Source of the DNA: an uncultured Flavobacterium sp.
GTDB lineage: Bacteria; Bacteroidota; Bacteroidia; Flavobacteriales; Flavobacteriaceae
DNA: 12,503 nt
Assembly: GCF_946482535.1 (NCBI RefSeq)
Contig: NZ_CAMLRU010000068.1
Coordinates: forward strand, 1 to 12,503
Direction of reading: 5' to 3'
Under the pieces are notes generated by a model, which saw nothing but the letters and a program-made list of their open reading frames with translations, had not been told where the DNA came from and did no database searches. Made by a program: the position numbers and the translations under genes. Below, piece after piece: positions 1 through 6,886 of the stretch. Within the stretch, counting starts at the first letter, position 1. The number at the start of each line of letters is the position of its first letter.

Positions 1-1487
1 TCTTTGCCGTTGTATTTCGAAATTTTATGAAGCGAATGGATGCTTACGTATACAATGTCGTTGTCGGCATAAACGAGTTTAATGGCTTCTTGTGTTTTGC
101 CTTCGACTTGTATTTTTTGCAGTCCGCCAAATTTCCCGATACCGTGATCAATATGCGTTACATAATCGCCTACGGAGAGTGAATTCAGTTCTTTTAAAGT
201 GATGGTTTGCTTTTTAGAATAACCGTTTTTGATGCTGAATTTGTGGTAGCGTTCAAAAATTTGATGGTCGGTATAACAAGCCACTTGGGCTTCCTCATCG
301 ATAAAACCTTGGAACAAAGAACCTACTATGGTATGGTATTGCTTGCGAATGTTTTCGTGGTTTTCTTCGTCTATCGATTCAAAAATATCGTGAAAGCGAT
401 TGGCTTGCGCTTCATTGGCACAGTACAAATAATTGGTATATCCATTGAAATGATTATCGCTCAAATTGTTGAGCAACAAATCAAATTGCTTGTTGAACGA
501 AGGTTGAGGTTGTATGTGAAACTCGAAAGTTTTAGTGGTTTTGAATAAGGGTTTATTCGACAATTCGATGATAGAAAAATCCAAAGCTTTGCGCAAAAAT
601 CCTTCTTGGTTTAAGAACAAATGTTCGGGTGCGGCGTGTTTGACGTCTTTCGATAATTTGTCAAATGTTTCTAGGGCTTTGCCAAAAAGTTTGTCCAATT
701 GCGAAGTCAGAAACTCCGTATTTTCAATGCATAAAACCGTTTTGTCGCTGATATAATCGAGGAAACTCTCGCGGTTTTCTTTGATGAATTTGTTTTCCAA
801 ATTCGGGATAATGGTAATCTTATTTTGCTTTTCTACCGACAATTGGGTTTCCACATCAAAGGTTCGGATGCTGTCGACTTCATTGCCGAAAAACTCTATA
901 CGATACGGATTGTCATTGGAAAACGAAAACACGTCTAATATTCCGCCACGAACGGAAAACTCGCCCGGTTCGGTGATAAAATCAACTCTTTTGAATTCGT
1001 ATTCGAATAAGACTTCGTTGATAAAATCGATAGAAACATTGTCGCCTACGGAAACCTTCAAAGTGTTTTTGTCGAGCTCTTTTCGCGTAACTACTTTTTC
1101 AAAAAGTGCTTCGGGATAGGTGACAATTACGGCCGGTTTTTTGCGCGAATTGATGCGGTTTAATACTTCGGAACGCAGCAATACATTAGCGTTGTCGGTT
1201 TCTTCAATTTGGTAAGGTCGGCGATAAGAGCTCGGGTAAAAGAGCACATCATTTTGACCAATCATTTGTTCCAAATCGTTTAAGTAATAAGCGGCTTCTT
1301 CTTTTTCGTTTAAAATTAAAAGAAACGGTTTGTCACTTTTCTTAAAAACGGCTTGAAAAACAAACGACAATGACGAACCTAAAAGTCCTTTTACCTGAAT
1401 TTTAGTCAAAGGATTTTCGAGACTGTCTGCAATTTGCTTGACTTTCGCCGAGTGAAAGTAACTGTTGTATAAAGAGTTTTGGCTCAA
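1..1487 (-). CDS. mfd: Transcription-repair coupling factor Mfd, N-terminal part (cut by left edge)
   Basis: Mfd removes RNA polymerase stalled at DNA lesions and recruits UvrA for nucleotide excision repair. The minus strand reads open without a stop for 495 codons and is cut by the window edge; full proteins have about 1100 residues. The visible part is the UvrB-homology region and then, from about residue 435, the CarD-like RNA polymerase interaction domain, recognisable by SVGDYVTHIDHGIGKFGGL, LVYADNDIVYVSIHSLHK and the following KYNGK. The SF2 motor domains lie outside. No ATG is available near the N-terminus. The only start compatible with homology is a TTG at 1485-1487, giving (M)SQNSLYNSYFHSAKVKQ; the in-frame TAA of the upstream lipoprotein gene lies one codon before it, so the two are almost certainly co-transcribed and possibly translationally coupled. 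Identity is firm; the exact start is inferred. Confidence 0.93.
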   Translation of the reverse strand, partial: MSQNSLYNSYFHSAKVKQIADSLENPLTKIQVKGLLGSSLSFVFQAVFKKSDKPFLLILNEKEEAAYYLNDLEQMIGQNDVLFYPSSYRRPYQIEETDNANVLLRSEVLNRINSRKKPAVIVTYPEALFEKVVTRKELDKNTLKVSVGDNVSIDFINEVLFEYEFKRVDFITEPGEFSVRGGILDVFSFSNDNPYRIEFFGNEVDSIRTFDVETQLSVEKQNKITIIPNLENKFIKENRESFLDYISDKTVLCIENTEFLTSQLDKLFGKALETFDKLSKDVKHAAPEHLFLNQEGFLRKALDFSIIELSNKPLFKTTKTFEFHIQPQPSFNKQFDLLLNNLSDNHFNGYTNYLYCANEAQANRFHDIFESIDEENHENIRKQYHTIVGSLFQGFIDEEAQVACYTDHQIFERYHKFSIKNGYSKKQTITLKELNSLSVGDYVTHIDHGIGKFGGLQKIQVEGKTQEAIKLVYADNDIVYVSIHSLHKISKYNGK

Positions 1488-1490
1488 AGC

Positions 1491-2084
1491 TTACTTAACG
1501 GGATTAACTTTAGGATTGGTTGGAATAGCACGCGTGGTGTCTAACATGCGCAACATATCGCTTTCTCCATCTTCAATTTTAATATTGCTTTTACGGGTAA
1601 TTTCATCGAGTTGGAATTGCAAAGAAGCTACTTCGGTGTTGATTTCCTGTACCAACTTTACTATTTGAGAATCCGGAATTTGTTGCAGATTGATGTAGAG
1701 GTTGATGGAGTTAATCTTAGTGTTGATAGCGGCAATTCTGCTTTTTACTTCCGGAACGGCAAATTGTGGCGGAATATTATTATTCAAATCGGCTGCCTTT
1801 TTAGAAAGGGTTCTGGCTTTTTGCTTGAAAGCACCGATACTGCTTTTGGGTTTTTGCCCTAACTCATTCAGAAACATGCGCCATTCTGCCCAGTTGTTGG
1901 TCAGTGAGCTCGCTGTTAGGTTAACTGGGCGACTGTTGAAGTTCCAACCTTTGTTGATGTTGTCAAAAATAACCTCTTGTTTTTTGGCCTCCTTTGCTTG
2001 TTCTAAGAGGCGAATCTTTGGATCTTCCTGGCAGGATACCAAACAGAGCAACAGTAAAACCAAAGCCGAAAAATGTATTTTCAT
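1491..2084 (-). CDS. Predicted lipoprotein of unknown function, upstream of mfd
   Basis: A 197-residue protein starting MKIHFSALVLLLLCLVSCQEDP: a short positive N-terminus, hydrophobic stretch and lipobox LVSC, so it is predicted to be cleaved and lipidated at Cys18 or so. The mature part is polar and looks mostly helical, with heptad-like stretches around AFKQKARTLSKKAADLNNN and VKLVQEINTEVASLQFQLDE; no known domain is recognised. The frame stays open 46 codons further upstream, but those residues do not look like a signal peptide and overlap the promoter boxes, so the ATG at 2082-2084 is chosen. It precedes mfd by three bases. That link is positional only; nothing in the protein suggests DNA repair. 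Function unknown. Confidence 0.85.
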   Translation of the reverse strand: MKIHFSALVLLLLCLVSCQEDPKIRLLEQAKEAKKQEVIFDNINKGWNFNSRPVNLTASSLTNNWAEWRMFLNELGQKPKSSIGAFKQKARTLSKKAADLNNNIPPQFAVPEVKSRIAAINTKINSINLYINLQQIPDSQIVKLVQEINTEVASLQFQLDEITRKSNIKIEDGESDMLRMLDTTRAIPTNPKVNPVK

Positions 2085-2102
2085 CAAAAATAATTTAAGT
2101 CG

Positions 2103-2118
2103 CAAAGGTACAAAGGTA
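2103..2118 (-). promoter_or_regulatory. Tandem Bacteroidota -7 boxes for the lipoprotein-mfd operon
   Basis: Two back-to-back copies of TACCTTTG on the minus strand (2110-2103 and 2118-2111), each matching the Bacteroidota TAnnTTTG -7 consensus, lie 19-34 bases upstream of the lipoprotein ATG. No clear TTTG -33 element is seen at the usual distance. One or both could set the start of transcription, giving a short leader. Confidence 0.5.
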
Positions 2119-2125
2119 AAAGGAA

Positions 2126-2140
2126 ACTTCATTATGAAGT
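2126..2140. promoter_or_regulatory. 15-bp palindrome in the divergent promoter region
   Basis: ACTTCAT-T-ATGAAGT is a perfect 7+7 inverted repeat around one base. It sits just upstream of the tandem -7 boxes of the minus-strand operon, where a -33 element would be expected, and about 60 bases before the -7 box of the plus-strand dehydrogenase gene. Position and symmetry fit an operator for a dimeric regulator; the regulator is unknown. Confidence 0.35.
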
Positions 2141-2200
2141 AGTTAAAGGCATTGTAATTTTTTGGAAAAGATTTTGCTCGATTAAAAGTTACGAAAACGT

Positions 2201-2208
2201 TATCTTTG
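2201..2208 (+). promoter_or_regulatory. -7 promoter box of the threonine dehydrogenase gene
   Basis: TATCTTTG matches the Bacteroidota TAnnTTTG box exactly and ends 17 bases before the ATG at 2226. A TTTG at 2173-2176 could be the -33 element, but the 24-base spacer is longer than usual. The leader has no Shine-Dalgarno sequence, as is common in this phylum. Confidence 0.5.
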
Positions 2209-2225
2209 CCAAAACAACACACTAA

Positions 2226-3164
2226 ATGAATACTAAAATCCTAATCATTGGCGCTTGCGGACAAATCGGAACCGAGCTGACCAAAAAACTAAGAAGCATT
2301 TACGGCGTTGATAATGTAGTAGCTTCCGATATCCGAAAGTTGAATATTGACATCGTAAACGAAGGGATATTTGAAGTAGTGAATGCTTTAGATTACAATC
2401 AGATTGAACATTTAATCGAGCAATATAATATCACCGATGTTTATTTGATGGCCGCTTTGCTTTCGGCTACCGCTGAAAAGAATCCTGCTTTTGCTTGGGA
2501 TTTGAACATGAATTCTTTATTTCACGTCTTAAATTTGGCGAAAGCCGGAAAAATAAAAAAGATATTTTGGCCTTCGAGTATTGCCGTTTTCGGGCCAACA
2601 ACGCCAAGAATCAATACGCCGCAATATACCATTATGGAGCCGACAACGGTTTACGGAATAAGCAAACAAACCGGTGAAAGATGGTGTGAATACTACCATA
2701 ATGTTTACGGTGTAGATGTTCGTAGTATTCGCTATCCGGGCTTAATCAGTTGGTCGACTGAACCGGGTGGAGGAACTACAGATTACGCAGTAGACATTTA
2801 CCACAAAGCGTTGAAAGACGATAAATATGAATGTTTCCTTTCGGAAGAAACCGCTTTACCGATGATGTATATGGATGACGCCATTAACGCAACGGTTGAA
2901 ATCATGCAAGCGCCGAGTGAAAGCATCAAGATTCGCTCTTCTTATAATTTGGCCGGTGTGAGTTTTACCCCAAAAGAAATTGCCGCTGAGATTCAAAAAC
3001 ACATTCCGGATTTTACCATTTCTTATAAACCCGATTTCCGTCAAAAAATTGCCGACAGTTGGCCGGCTTCTATTGATGACAGTGCGGCTCAGAAAGATTG
3101 GAATTGGAAGCATAAATATGACTTAGCTTCTATGACCGTTGAGATGTTGGAAAATCTTAAATAA
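2226..3164 (+). CDS. tdh: L-threonine 3-dehydrogenase, SDR (epimerase-like) type
   Basis: Oxidises L-threonine with NAD+ to 2-amino-3-ketobutyrate, the first step of threonine breakdown to glycine and acetyl-CoA in the cytoplasm. The 312-residue length is that of the SDR-type enzymes characterised in Flavobacterium, unlike the zinc-dependent MDR-type Tdh of E. coli. Visible features: Rossmann glycine motif GACGQIG at residues 9-15, Asp35 after the second strand as expected for NAD binding, Ser117-Ser118 in WPSSIAVFG, catalytic Tyr143 and Lys147 in YGISK, and PGLISWSTEPGGGTTDYA from residue 171, the substrate-loop signature of this family against generic UDP-sugar epimerases. The ATG follows a good -7 box. 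It is a single-gene unit ended by a strong hairpin; no 2-amino-3-ketobutyrate CoA ligase (kbl) gene is adjacent. A different NAD-dependent epimerase function is possible but less likely. Confidence 0.9.
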   Translation: MNTKILIIGACGQIGTELTKKLRSIYGVDNVVASDIRKLNIDIVNEGIFEVVNALDYNQIEHLIEQYNITDVYLMAALLSATAEKNPAFAWDLNMNSLFHVLNLAKAGKIKKIFWPSSIAVFGPTTPRINTPQYTIMEPTTVYGISKQTGERWCEYYHNVYGVDVRSIRYPGLISWSTEPGGGTTDYAVDIYHKALKDDKYECFLSEETALPMMYMDDAINATVEIMQAPSESIKIRSSYNLAGVSFTPKEIAAEIQKHIPDFTISYKPDFRQKIADSWPASIDDSAAQKDWNWKHKYDLASMTVEMLENLK

Positions 3165-3165
3165 T

Positions 3166-3199
3166 AAAAAAACGCTACTCAAAAAGTAGCGTTTTTTTT
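3166..3199. terminator. Bidirectional intrinsic terminator
   Basis: ACGCTACT (3172-3179) pairs perfectly with AGTAGCGT (3185-3192) around a 5-base loop, flanked by a run of A on the left and eight T on the right. It therefore works for both strands, stopping the plus-strand dehydrogenase transcript just after its TAA and the minus-strand globin-like operon. Confidence 0.9.
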
Positions 3200-3216
3200 G
3201 TCAACTTTAGAGGTAT

Positions 3217-3801
3217 TTATTGAACTATTGGGTCTCTTAGGGATTCTAATACCGCAACGATATCAGTATACAATTGCGTGTTAGCCGCTACGCCGTTTTG
3301 TTGGGCTGCTGCTCCGACATAGCCTACAAACTTAGTATAGTTAGCATCGGTAGATGTGGTTCCCATTCTTGGGTTCATAGCCGGATTGTGCGCAGTAATC
3401 ATGTCTAAGCCCGAATAGGTATTCACAGCATTGGTTCCTCCGGTGTTGAACGAAAAGAAGTCGGTAAGATTATCGACCAAAATAGCTAAGTTGGTAGTGT
3501 TTCCGGCTCCTACTTCGGCTAAAATCGGAGCAAAGTGTGCGCCTAAATTCCCTGAAGCATTGGCTTGGATATCGGCTACTATTAAACCTACGGTTGAGTT
3601 CACGACTTTGCGGTAACTCAATCGGCCTTGTTCAATCATTTGACCCGGATTATCAGGGTCGGCTACCATAGTAGTTCCTCCTAATCTTTCATAGATGGAA
3701 GGCGTTGCAGGTGGATTTGAATCGTCGTCATTGCTGCAGGAAGTGAAGACTAAGGCTCCGAAGACTAAAGCACTGAGTGCTAATTTTGAAAACTTTTTCA
3801 T
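3217..3801 (-). CDS. Lipoprotein with group 1 truncated-hemoglobin-like domain, probably surface exposed
   Basis: 194 residues. The N-terminus is a lipoprotein signal ending LVFTSC (Cys22), followed by SNDDDS, which resembles the acidic surface-export signal of Bacteroidota lipoproteins, so the protein probably sits on the outside of the outer membrane. The rest follows the order of group 1 truncated hemoglobins: IYERLGG at 36-42 (A/B start), an acidic-hydrophobic helix near 66-77, LTDFFSFNTGG at 112-122 (E/F region), YSGLDMITAH with His138 as the likely proximal heme ligand, FVGYVGAAAQQNGV at 158-171 (G helix) and VLESLRDPIV at 184-193 (H helix). The B10 tyrosine usual in this group is not seen; by hand alignment the place is held by about Val71. 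Heme binding is inferred. It is the second gene of an operon, 18 bp after an HMA-like membrane protein. It may bind oxygen, NO or heme, or be a heme-less derivative. Confidence 0.75.
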   Translation of the reverse strand: MKKFSKLALSALVFGALVFTSCSNDDDSNPPATPSIYERLGGTTMVADPDNPGQMIEQGRLSYRKVVNSTVGLIVADIQANASGNLGAHFAPILAEVGAGNTTNLAILVDNLTDFFSFNTGGTNAVNTYSGLDMITAHNPAMNPRMGTTSTDANYTKFVGYVGAAAQQNGVAANTQLYTDIVAVLESLRDPIVQ

Positions 3802-3819
3802 AACGTTATATTTAGAGGA

Positions 3820-4284
3820 TTAATTAAAAATTCCTTGGATGAATTGGCTGAACTTGTACTTGAAACTGTCTTTTTTCATCACGGGACAGACTTGTTTGGC
3901 GGCCAAACTTGGCGGGAGTAAAAAGCGTTCGGCTTTGTAATCGCCTTTGGTCATTAATTCGTCATAGATTTTTTTGGAGTCGGCTACAGTATTGTCATGG
4001 AAGTAGACTACTACATTTCTTTTGACAATGATGTCGCTTTTCACACCCGGTATGCTGTGCAGGTTCTTTTTGACAGCTATAGCACTGAGGGAATCAAATG
4101 GTTGGTCAAAATCAATACGGCTGATTTGAATGGTGGCATTTTCAACCGAGCCAACCGGTCGGGCATTGGCAATGTGGTACACCAAAATACCAAACAGCAA
4201 GAGCATTATGCCCAGTATACTCAAAAGTACTTTTTTTACGGTTTTGTGAATTCTCATGGCGAATTGTTTTTGTGTTTCCTTCAT
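3820..4284 (-). CDS. Membrane-anchored HMA-like (ferredoxin-fold) protein without the CxxC motif
   Basis: 154 residues, not a named family to me. Residues 16-38 (VKKVLLSILGIMLLLFGILV and on) form one membrane span with a basic N-terminus. Residues 50-120 have the beta-alpha-beta-beta-alpha-beta pattern of heavy-metal-associated domains: ATIQISRIDF, then SLSAIAVKKNLHSIPGVKSDII, then RNVVVYFHDN and SKKIYDELMTKGDYKAER. The metal-binding GMxCxxC is absent; the loop reads DFDQPFDS. The tail has a lone Cys133 in CPVMKKDS, which could matter for redox or heme. The start at 4284 is the first ATG; the ATG at 4257 (MRIHKTVKK) is an equally good start. It is 18 bp upstream of the globin-like lipoprotein gene, so the two probably work together in the envelope. 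That partnership is inferred. Confidence 0.75.
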   Translation of the reverse strand: MKETQKQFAMRIHKTVKKVLLSILGIMLLLFGILVYHIANARPVGSVENATIQISRIDFDQPFDSLSAIAVKKNLHSIPGVKSDIIVKRNVVVYFHDNTVADSKKIYDELMTKGDYKAERFLLPPSLAAKQVCPVMKKDSFKYKFSQFIQGIFN

Positions 4285-4357
4285 TTACGAGTTAAAATGA
4301 TTTTTGGTTTTTTGGAAACAAAAAAAGTGGAAGACCAGATAAAATGAGACTAAAATC

Positions 4358-4388
4358 AAAAAGCGCCACTCAGGAAGCAGCGCTTTTC
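4358..4388 (-). terminator. Hairpin, likely terminator of the small membrane peptide gene
   Basis: AAAAGCGC (4359-4366) and GCGCTTTT (4380-4387) form an 8-bp stem around a 13-base loop. Read on the minus strand the second arm runs into TTTTTGATTTTA, a usable U-tract; on the plus strand the tail is TTTTCTTT. It lies about 75 bases after the stop of the 35-residue peptide gene and before the HMA-like gene. If transcription of the HMA-like operon starts at the -7 box at 4401-4408, the hairpin would instead sit in that leader. Confidence 0.6.
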
Positions 4389-4400
4389 TTTAAACAAAAA

Positions 4401-4408
4401 CAAAACTA
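4401..4408 (-). promoter_or_regulatory. Possible -7 box upstream of the HMA-like/globin-like operon
   Basis: On the minus strand the bases read TAGTTTTG, an exact TAnnTTTG match. No TTTG is found at the -33 distance. Transcription from here would cross the hairpin at 4358-4388 before reaching the gene at 4284. A weaker alternative, TTTTTTTG, lies nearer the gene, in the A-run around 4316-4327. Confidence 0.25.
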
Positions 4409-4461
4409 ACATGGTATTAGTGTAAGTTGATGCCTTTGGCTTGATTTTTCAAGCTTGTTTC

Positions 4462-4569
4462 TTAAATGGGAGCAAACAGGGCCAGGTAGGAAACCAAAAA
4501 AATTAACAGGATTACCGTTAAAATTGCCACGGCTCCAAAGAGCAGGTTTATTTTTTTATTGATATCCAT
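4462..4569 (-). CDS. Small single-span membrane peptide, 35 residues
   Basis: ATG at 4569-4567 to TAA at 4464-4462 reads MDINKKINLLFGAVAILTVI followed by LLIFLVSYLALFAPI. A charged N-terminal eight residues precede about 24 hydrophobic ones, a typical small inner-membrane peptide. No other reading frame covers this stretch. A minus-strand hairpin with a U-tract follows about 75 bases after the stop, and CAAATTTG, one mismatch from a -7 box, lies six bases before the ATG, so the gene may have its own nearly leaderless transcript. Function unknown. Confidence 0.55.
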   Translation of the reverse strand: MDINKKINLLFGAVAILTVILLIFLVSYLALFAPI

Positions 4570-4642
4570 AGACGCAAATTTGGGATTCTTGTTCTCATTT
4601 ACGAGAAAAGAATAACTATGGATTCTGAAAAGAGGAAAAAAT

Positions 4643-5164
4643 TTACTCCTTTTTTTCTTTCAAAGTATTGATAAGCTCGTCTTCTATGGGAGATTTGACT
4701 TCAATGACTTGGTCAATATTGTCGTTAGGAATAGTCATCGAGAGCACATAGTGTTTTATTTTCCATTTGCCATTGGTTAAAACCAACACGCCCGAACCAC
4801 GGCAAATTTTCATTTGAGTATCGAGTAATTCATCAAACCAAGCGGTTTTTTTGTCGCTGCTCAGGTATATGTGCCTCTCAAGTGATGTAAAATTCCAAGC
4901 TTTGCCTTTGTCAAAATAAGGTTTGGCAAAAGCTTGAAAAGCAGCTTTATTCCAATTTTCGGTGGCATCGGTTCCTATAAAAATAGCGTCTTCCGTTAAG
5001 GCATCGAAGTAGTTTTTGAAGTTAGCTTCGGCGGCGTCTTTGTGCCAAGTATCGAGTAAAAGATTGATGCTTTTCTTGTGGTCAACAGGAGCTTGGTTTT
5101 TTTTGGCTTGACCGAAAACAGTAACTCCGGTCAGTAAAATCAGGATTAGTGTGAATTGTTTCAT
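4643..5164 (-). CDS. Secreted NTF2/SnoaL-like domain protein
   Basis: 173 residues. MKQFTLILILLTGVTVFGQA is a signal peptide with probable cleavage after FGQ, so the product is periplasmic. The mature part fits the SnoaL-like/DUF4440 branch of the NTF2 fold: a first helix INLLLDTWHKDAAEANFKNYFD, the typical LTEDAIFIGTDATENWN strand-turn, a helix AAFQAFAKPYFDKG, and the strand group TAWFDELLDTQ, GSGVLVLTNGKWKIKHYVLSM. Many members bind a small ligand in a cone-shaped pocket; no catalytic set can be assigned here. The C-terminal 25 residues are a charged tail ending LKEKKE. It appears monocistronic and divergent from the L,D-transpeptidase gene, 98 bp away. The biological role is unknown. Confidence 0.85.
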   Translation of the reverse strand: MKQFTLILILLTGVTVFGQAKKNQAPVDHKKSINLLLDTWHKDAAEANFKNYFDALTEDAIFIGTDATENWNKAAFQAFAKPYFDKGKAWNFTSLERHIYLSSDKKTAWFDELLDTQMKICRGSGVLVLTNGKWKIKHYVLSMTIPNDNIDQVIEVKSPIEDELINTLKEKKE

Positions 5165-5248
5165 GGGTTGAAAAAGTATGTTTTAGTAGTAGTAAATATA
5201 CTATTTACATTAGTTTGTAGCGATTAGTTTTTGTAATTTTATGAAAAA

Positions 5249-5256
5249 TAATTTTG
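5249..5256 (+). promoter_or_regulatory. -7 box of the L,D-transpeptidase gene, almost leaderless
   Basis: TAATTTTG matches TAnnTTTG exactly and ends six bases before the ATG at 5263. Since transcription in this phylum starts about that far downstream of the box, the mRNA would begin at or next to the start codon. A TTTG at 5230-5233 could be the -33 element, with a spacer of 15 bases, shorter than usual. The box also rules out the TTG at 5254 as the start. Confidence 0.45.
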
Positions 5257-5262
5257 CCCCAC

Positions 5263-6855
5263 ATGAAAAAAAGAGAGTGGTTTACAGGATTGACGCTGTT
5301 GTTTTTGCTCGGATTCTCTCTGACCAGTTGGTATTGTGCCCAAAAAGAAGACACCGCTTCAAAAAGAGCCGCTGCTGAGAGTAAGTTTCGTTATGAAGAG
5401 GTTTCGTTGTCTTTTGACAGTACTTTAGTCGCTTCTTTTTATGCCAAATATCCTAAGCTGGTTTTGTACCAAAAGCAAGCGGTTGACTTGTACCGCAAAA
5501 ACCAATACACTTACTTGTGGTACGACAAAAAAGGACGAAAAGAAACCGCCGAAGTCATCTACAACAAAATGAATAATTTGTTTGAAGAAGGCGTTCAAAC
5601 TAAAGTACCCTATAAAGAAATATTGGACGGCTTGTTTGCCAGAACCAATGCCAAGCCTAATGTGGAGGTTGAATTGTTCTTAACCAATTACTATTTCTAT
5701 TATACCAACAAAGTCCTTCAAGGAATTGACAGTACTAAAATAGAAGAGTTAGGTTGGTACTTGCCGCGAAAGAAATTGTCTTATGGGCAATACCTCGATT
5801 CTGTTTTGGTTGATCCGAAACTTATCGATAACAAAGAACAACTCATCGGTCAATATTACAAGCTTAAAGACGTTTTGCAGCAATACCGTACGATAGAAAA
5901 AAACGGCGGTTGGGAAGCGATTGCTCTGCCTGCCGATTTCAAACAGCTTAAACCCGGAGATACTTCTGAAGTGGTAGCGCAAATCCGAAAGCGATTGGCT
6001 TTGACCAAGGATATAGCGTCGGATTCGCAAAGTAAGGTTTATGATGAATCGTTGCAGGAAGCCATTATAAAGTACAAAAAGCGCAATGGTTTTTCGGAAG
6101 ACAAAATCATCTTGCCCAAGCATATCGACGAGATGAATGTGTCGATTAGCGATCGCATCAAAACCATCATGGTCAATATGGAGCGCTGTCGTTGGATCTC
6201 GACGGATTTGACCAAAGCTAAAGAGTTTATTGTGGTCAATATCCCATCGTATCGCCTTACTTATTTTAAGGAAGGGAAAGTTGTTTTGGTTTCTAATGTA
6301 GTGGTGGGTACGGCTTTGAATGAAACGGTTATTTTTAGCGGGATGATGAGTTATATCGTGTTTAGTCCGTATTGGAATGTGCCGAAAAGTATCCGCGACA
6401 AAGAGATACTTCCGGCGATTAAAAAGAACAAGAATTATTTGGCCAAACACAATATGGAGTGGAAAGGCGATATGATTCGACAAAAACCCGGACCGAATAA
6501 TTCATTGGGTTTGGTGAAGTTTTTATTTCCGAATTCCAATAATATTTATTTGCATGATACGCCTTCTAAGAACTTGTTTGCTCAGGAGAAAAGAGCTTTC
6601 AGTCATGGTTGTATTCGGGTGGAGAAACCTAAGGAGATGGCCAAGCTCATCTTACAGGATGACCCCAATTGGACACCTGAAAAAATAGAGGCTGCTATGA
6701 ACGGCGGAAAAGAAAAATGGTACACCCTTAAGAATAAGATTCCGGTTTACATTGGTTACTTTACCGCTTGGGTGGATGATGATGGGCTGGTGAATTTCCA
6801 CAAAGACATTTATGGGCGTGATAATGCCTTAGCGAATTTGTTGTTGGAGGAGTAA
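5263..6855 (+). CDS. L,D-transpeptidase (YkuD catalytic domain, YcbB-type architecture)
   Basis: 530 residues from the ATG at 5263. Forms 3-3 peptide cross-links in peptidoglycan or attaches ligands to it, acting in the periplasm. MKKREWFTGLTLLFLLGFSL is a signal or membrane anchor; the following SWYC does not fit a lipobox. Residues about 45-220 match the scaffold domain of YcbB-type enzymes (NQYTYLWYDKKGRKETAEVI, then an all-helical part), then a peptidoglycan-binding-like segment beginning LKPGDTSEVVAQIRKRL. The YkuD domain starts near IVVNIPSYRLTYFKEG and holds NIYLHDTP (His431) and SHGCIR (447-452) with the nucleophile Cys450, His448 and Arg452. The extended loop between SPYWNVP and the catalytic motif is typical of this branch. 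The gene stands alone, ending 31 bp from the convergent amt gene. Identity is firm; the exact bond made is not visible. Confidence 0.93.
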   Translation: MKKREWFTGLTLLFLLGFSLTSWYCAQKEDTASKRAAAESKFRYEEVSLSFDSTLVASFYAKYPKLVLYQKQAVDLYRKNQYTYLWYDKKGRKETAEVIYNKMNNLFEEGVQTKVPYKEILDGLFARTNAKPNVEVELFLTNYYFYYTNKVLQGIDSTKIEELGWYLPRKKLSYGQYLDSVLVDPKLIDNKEQLIGQYYKLKDVLQQYRTIEKNGGWEAIALPADFKQLKPGDTSEVVAQIRKRLALTKDIASDSQSKVYDESLQEAIIKYKKRNGFSEDKIILPKHIDEMNVSISDRIKTIMVNMERCRWISTDLTKAKEFIVVNIPSYRLTYFKEGKVVLVSNVVVGTALNETVIFSGMMSYIVFSPYWNVPKSIRDKEILPAIKKNKNYLAKHNMEWKGDMIRQKPGPNNSLGLVKFLFPNSNNIYLHDTPSKNLFAQEKRAFSHGCIRVEKPKEMAKLILQDDPNWTPEKIEAAMNGGKEKWYTLKNKIPVYIGYFTAWVDDDGLVNFHKDIYGRDNALANLLLEE

Positions 6856-6856
6856 A

Positions 6857-6884
6857 GGGATAAGGGATAAGTGAAAAGGGATAA
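6857..6884. repeat. Four heptamer units (GGGATAA type) between convergent genes
   Basis: Units in exact 7-bp register: GGGATAA, GGGATAA, GTGAAAA (degenerate), GGGATAA. They fill nearly all of the 31 bp between the stop codons of the L,D-transpeptidase and ammonium transporter genes. The same heptamer forms a longer array at 11214-11255. Confidence 0.8.
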
Positions 6885-6886
6885 GT

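Noticed and set aside
207..1119. Three plus-strand open frames of 73-113 codons
   Set aside because: They lie opposite the mfd coding strand, whose translation gives a clear Mfd sequence; they have no recognisable domains.
1702..2142. 146-codon plus-strand frame
   Set aside because: Antisense to the lipoprotein gene with its clear signal and lipobox; hydrophobic residues only mirror the coding strand.
2085..2222. 46-codon N-terminal extension of the lipoprotein gene
   Set aside because: It would bury the signal peptide and lipobox inside the protein and covers the promoter boxes.
5317..5350. Lipobox in the L,D-transpeptidase N-terminus (SWYC)
   Set aside because: Residue before Cys is Tyr, where a lipobox needs Gly, Ala or Ser; a signal anchor is more likely.
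5749..6483. 244-codon minus-strand frame
   Set aside because: Antisense to the L,D-transpeptidase gene; rich in I, R, H and F as expected of a shadow frame, with no domain.
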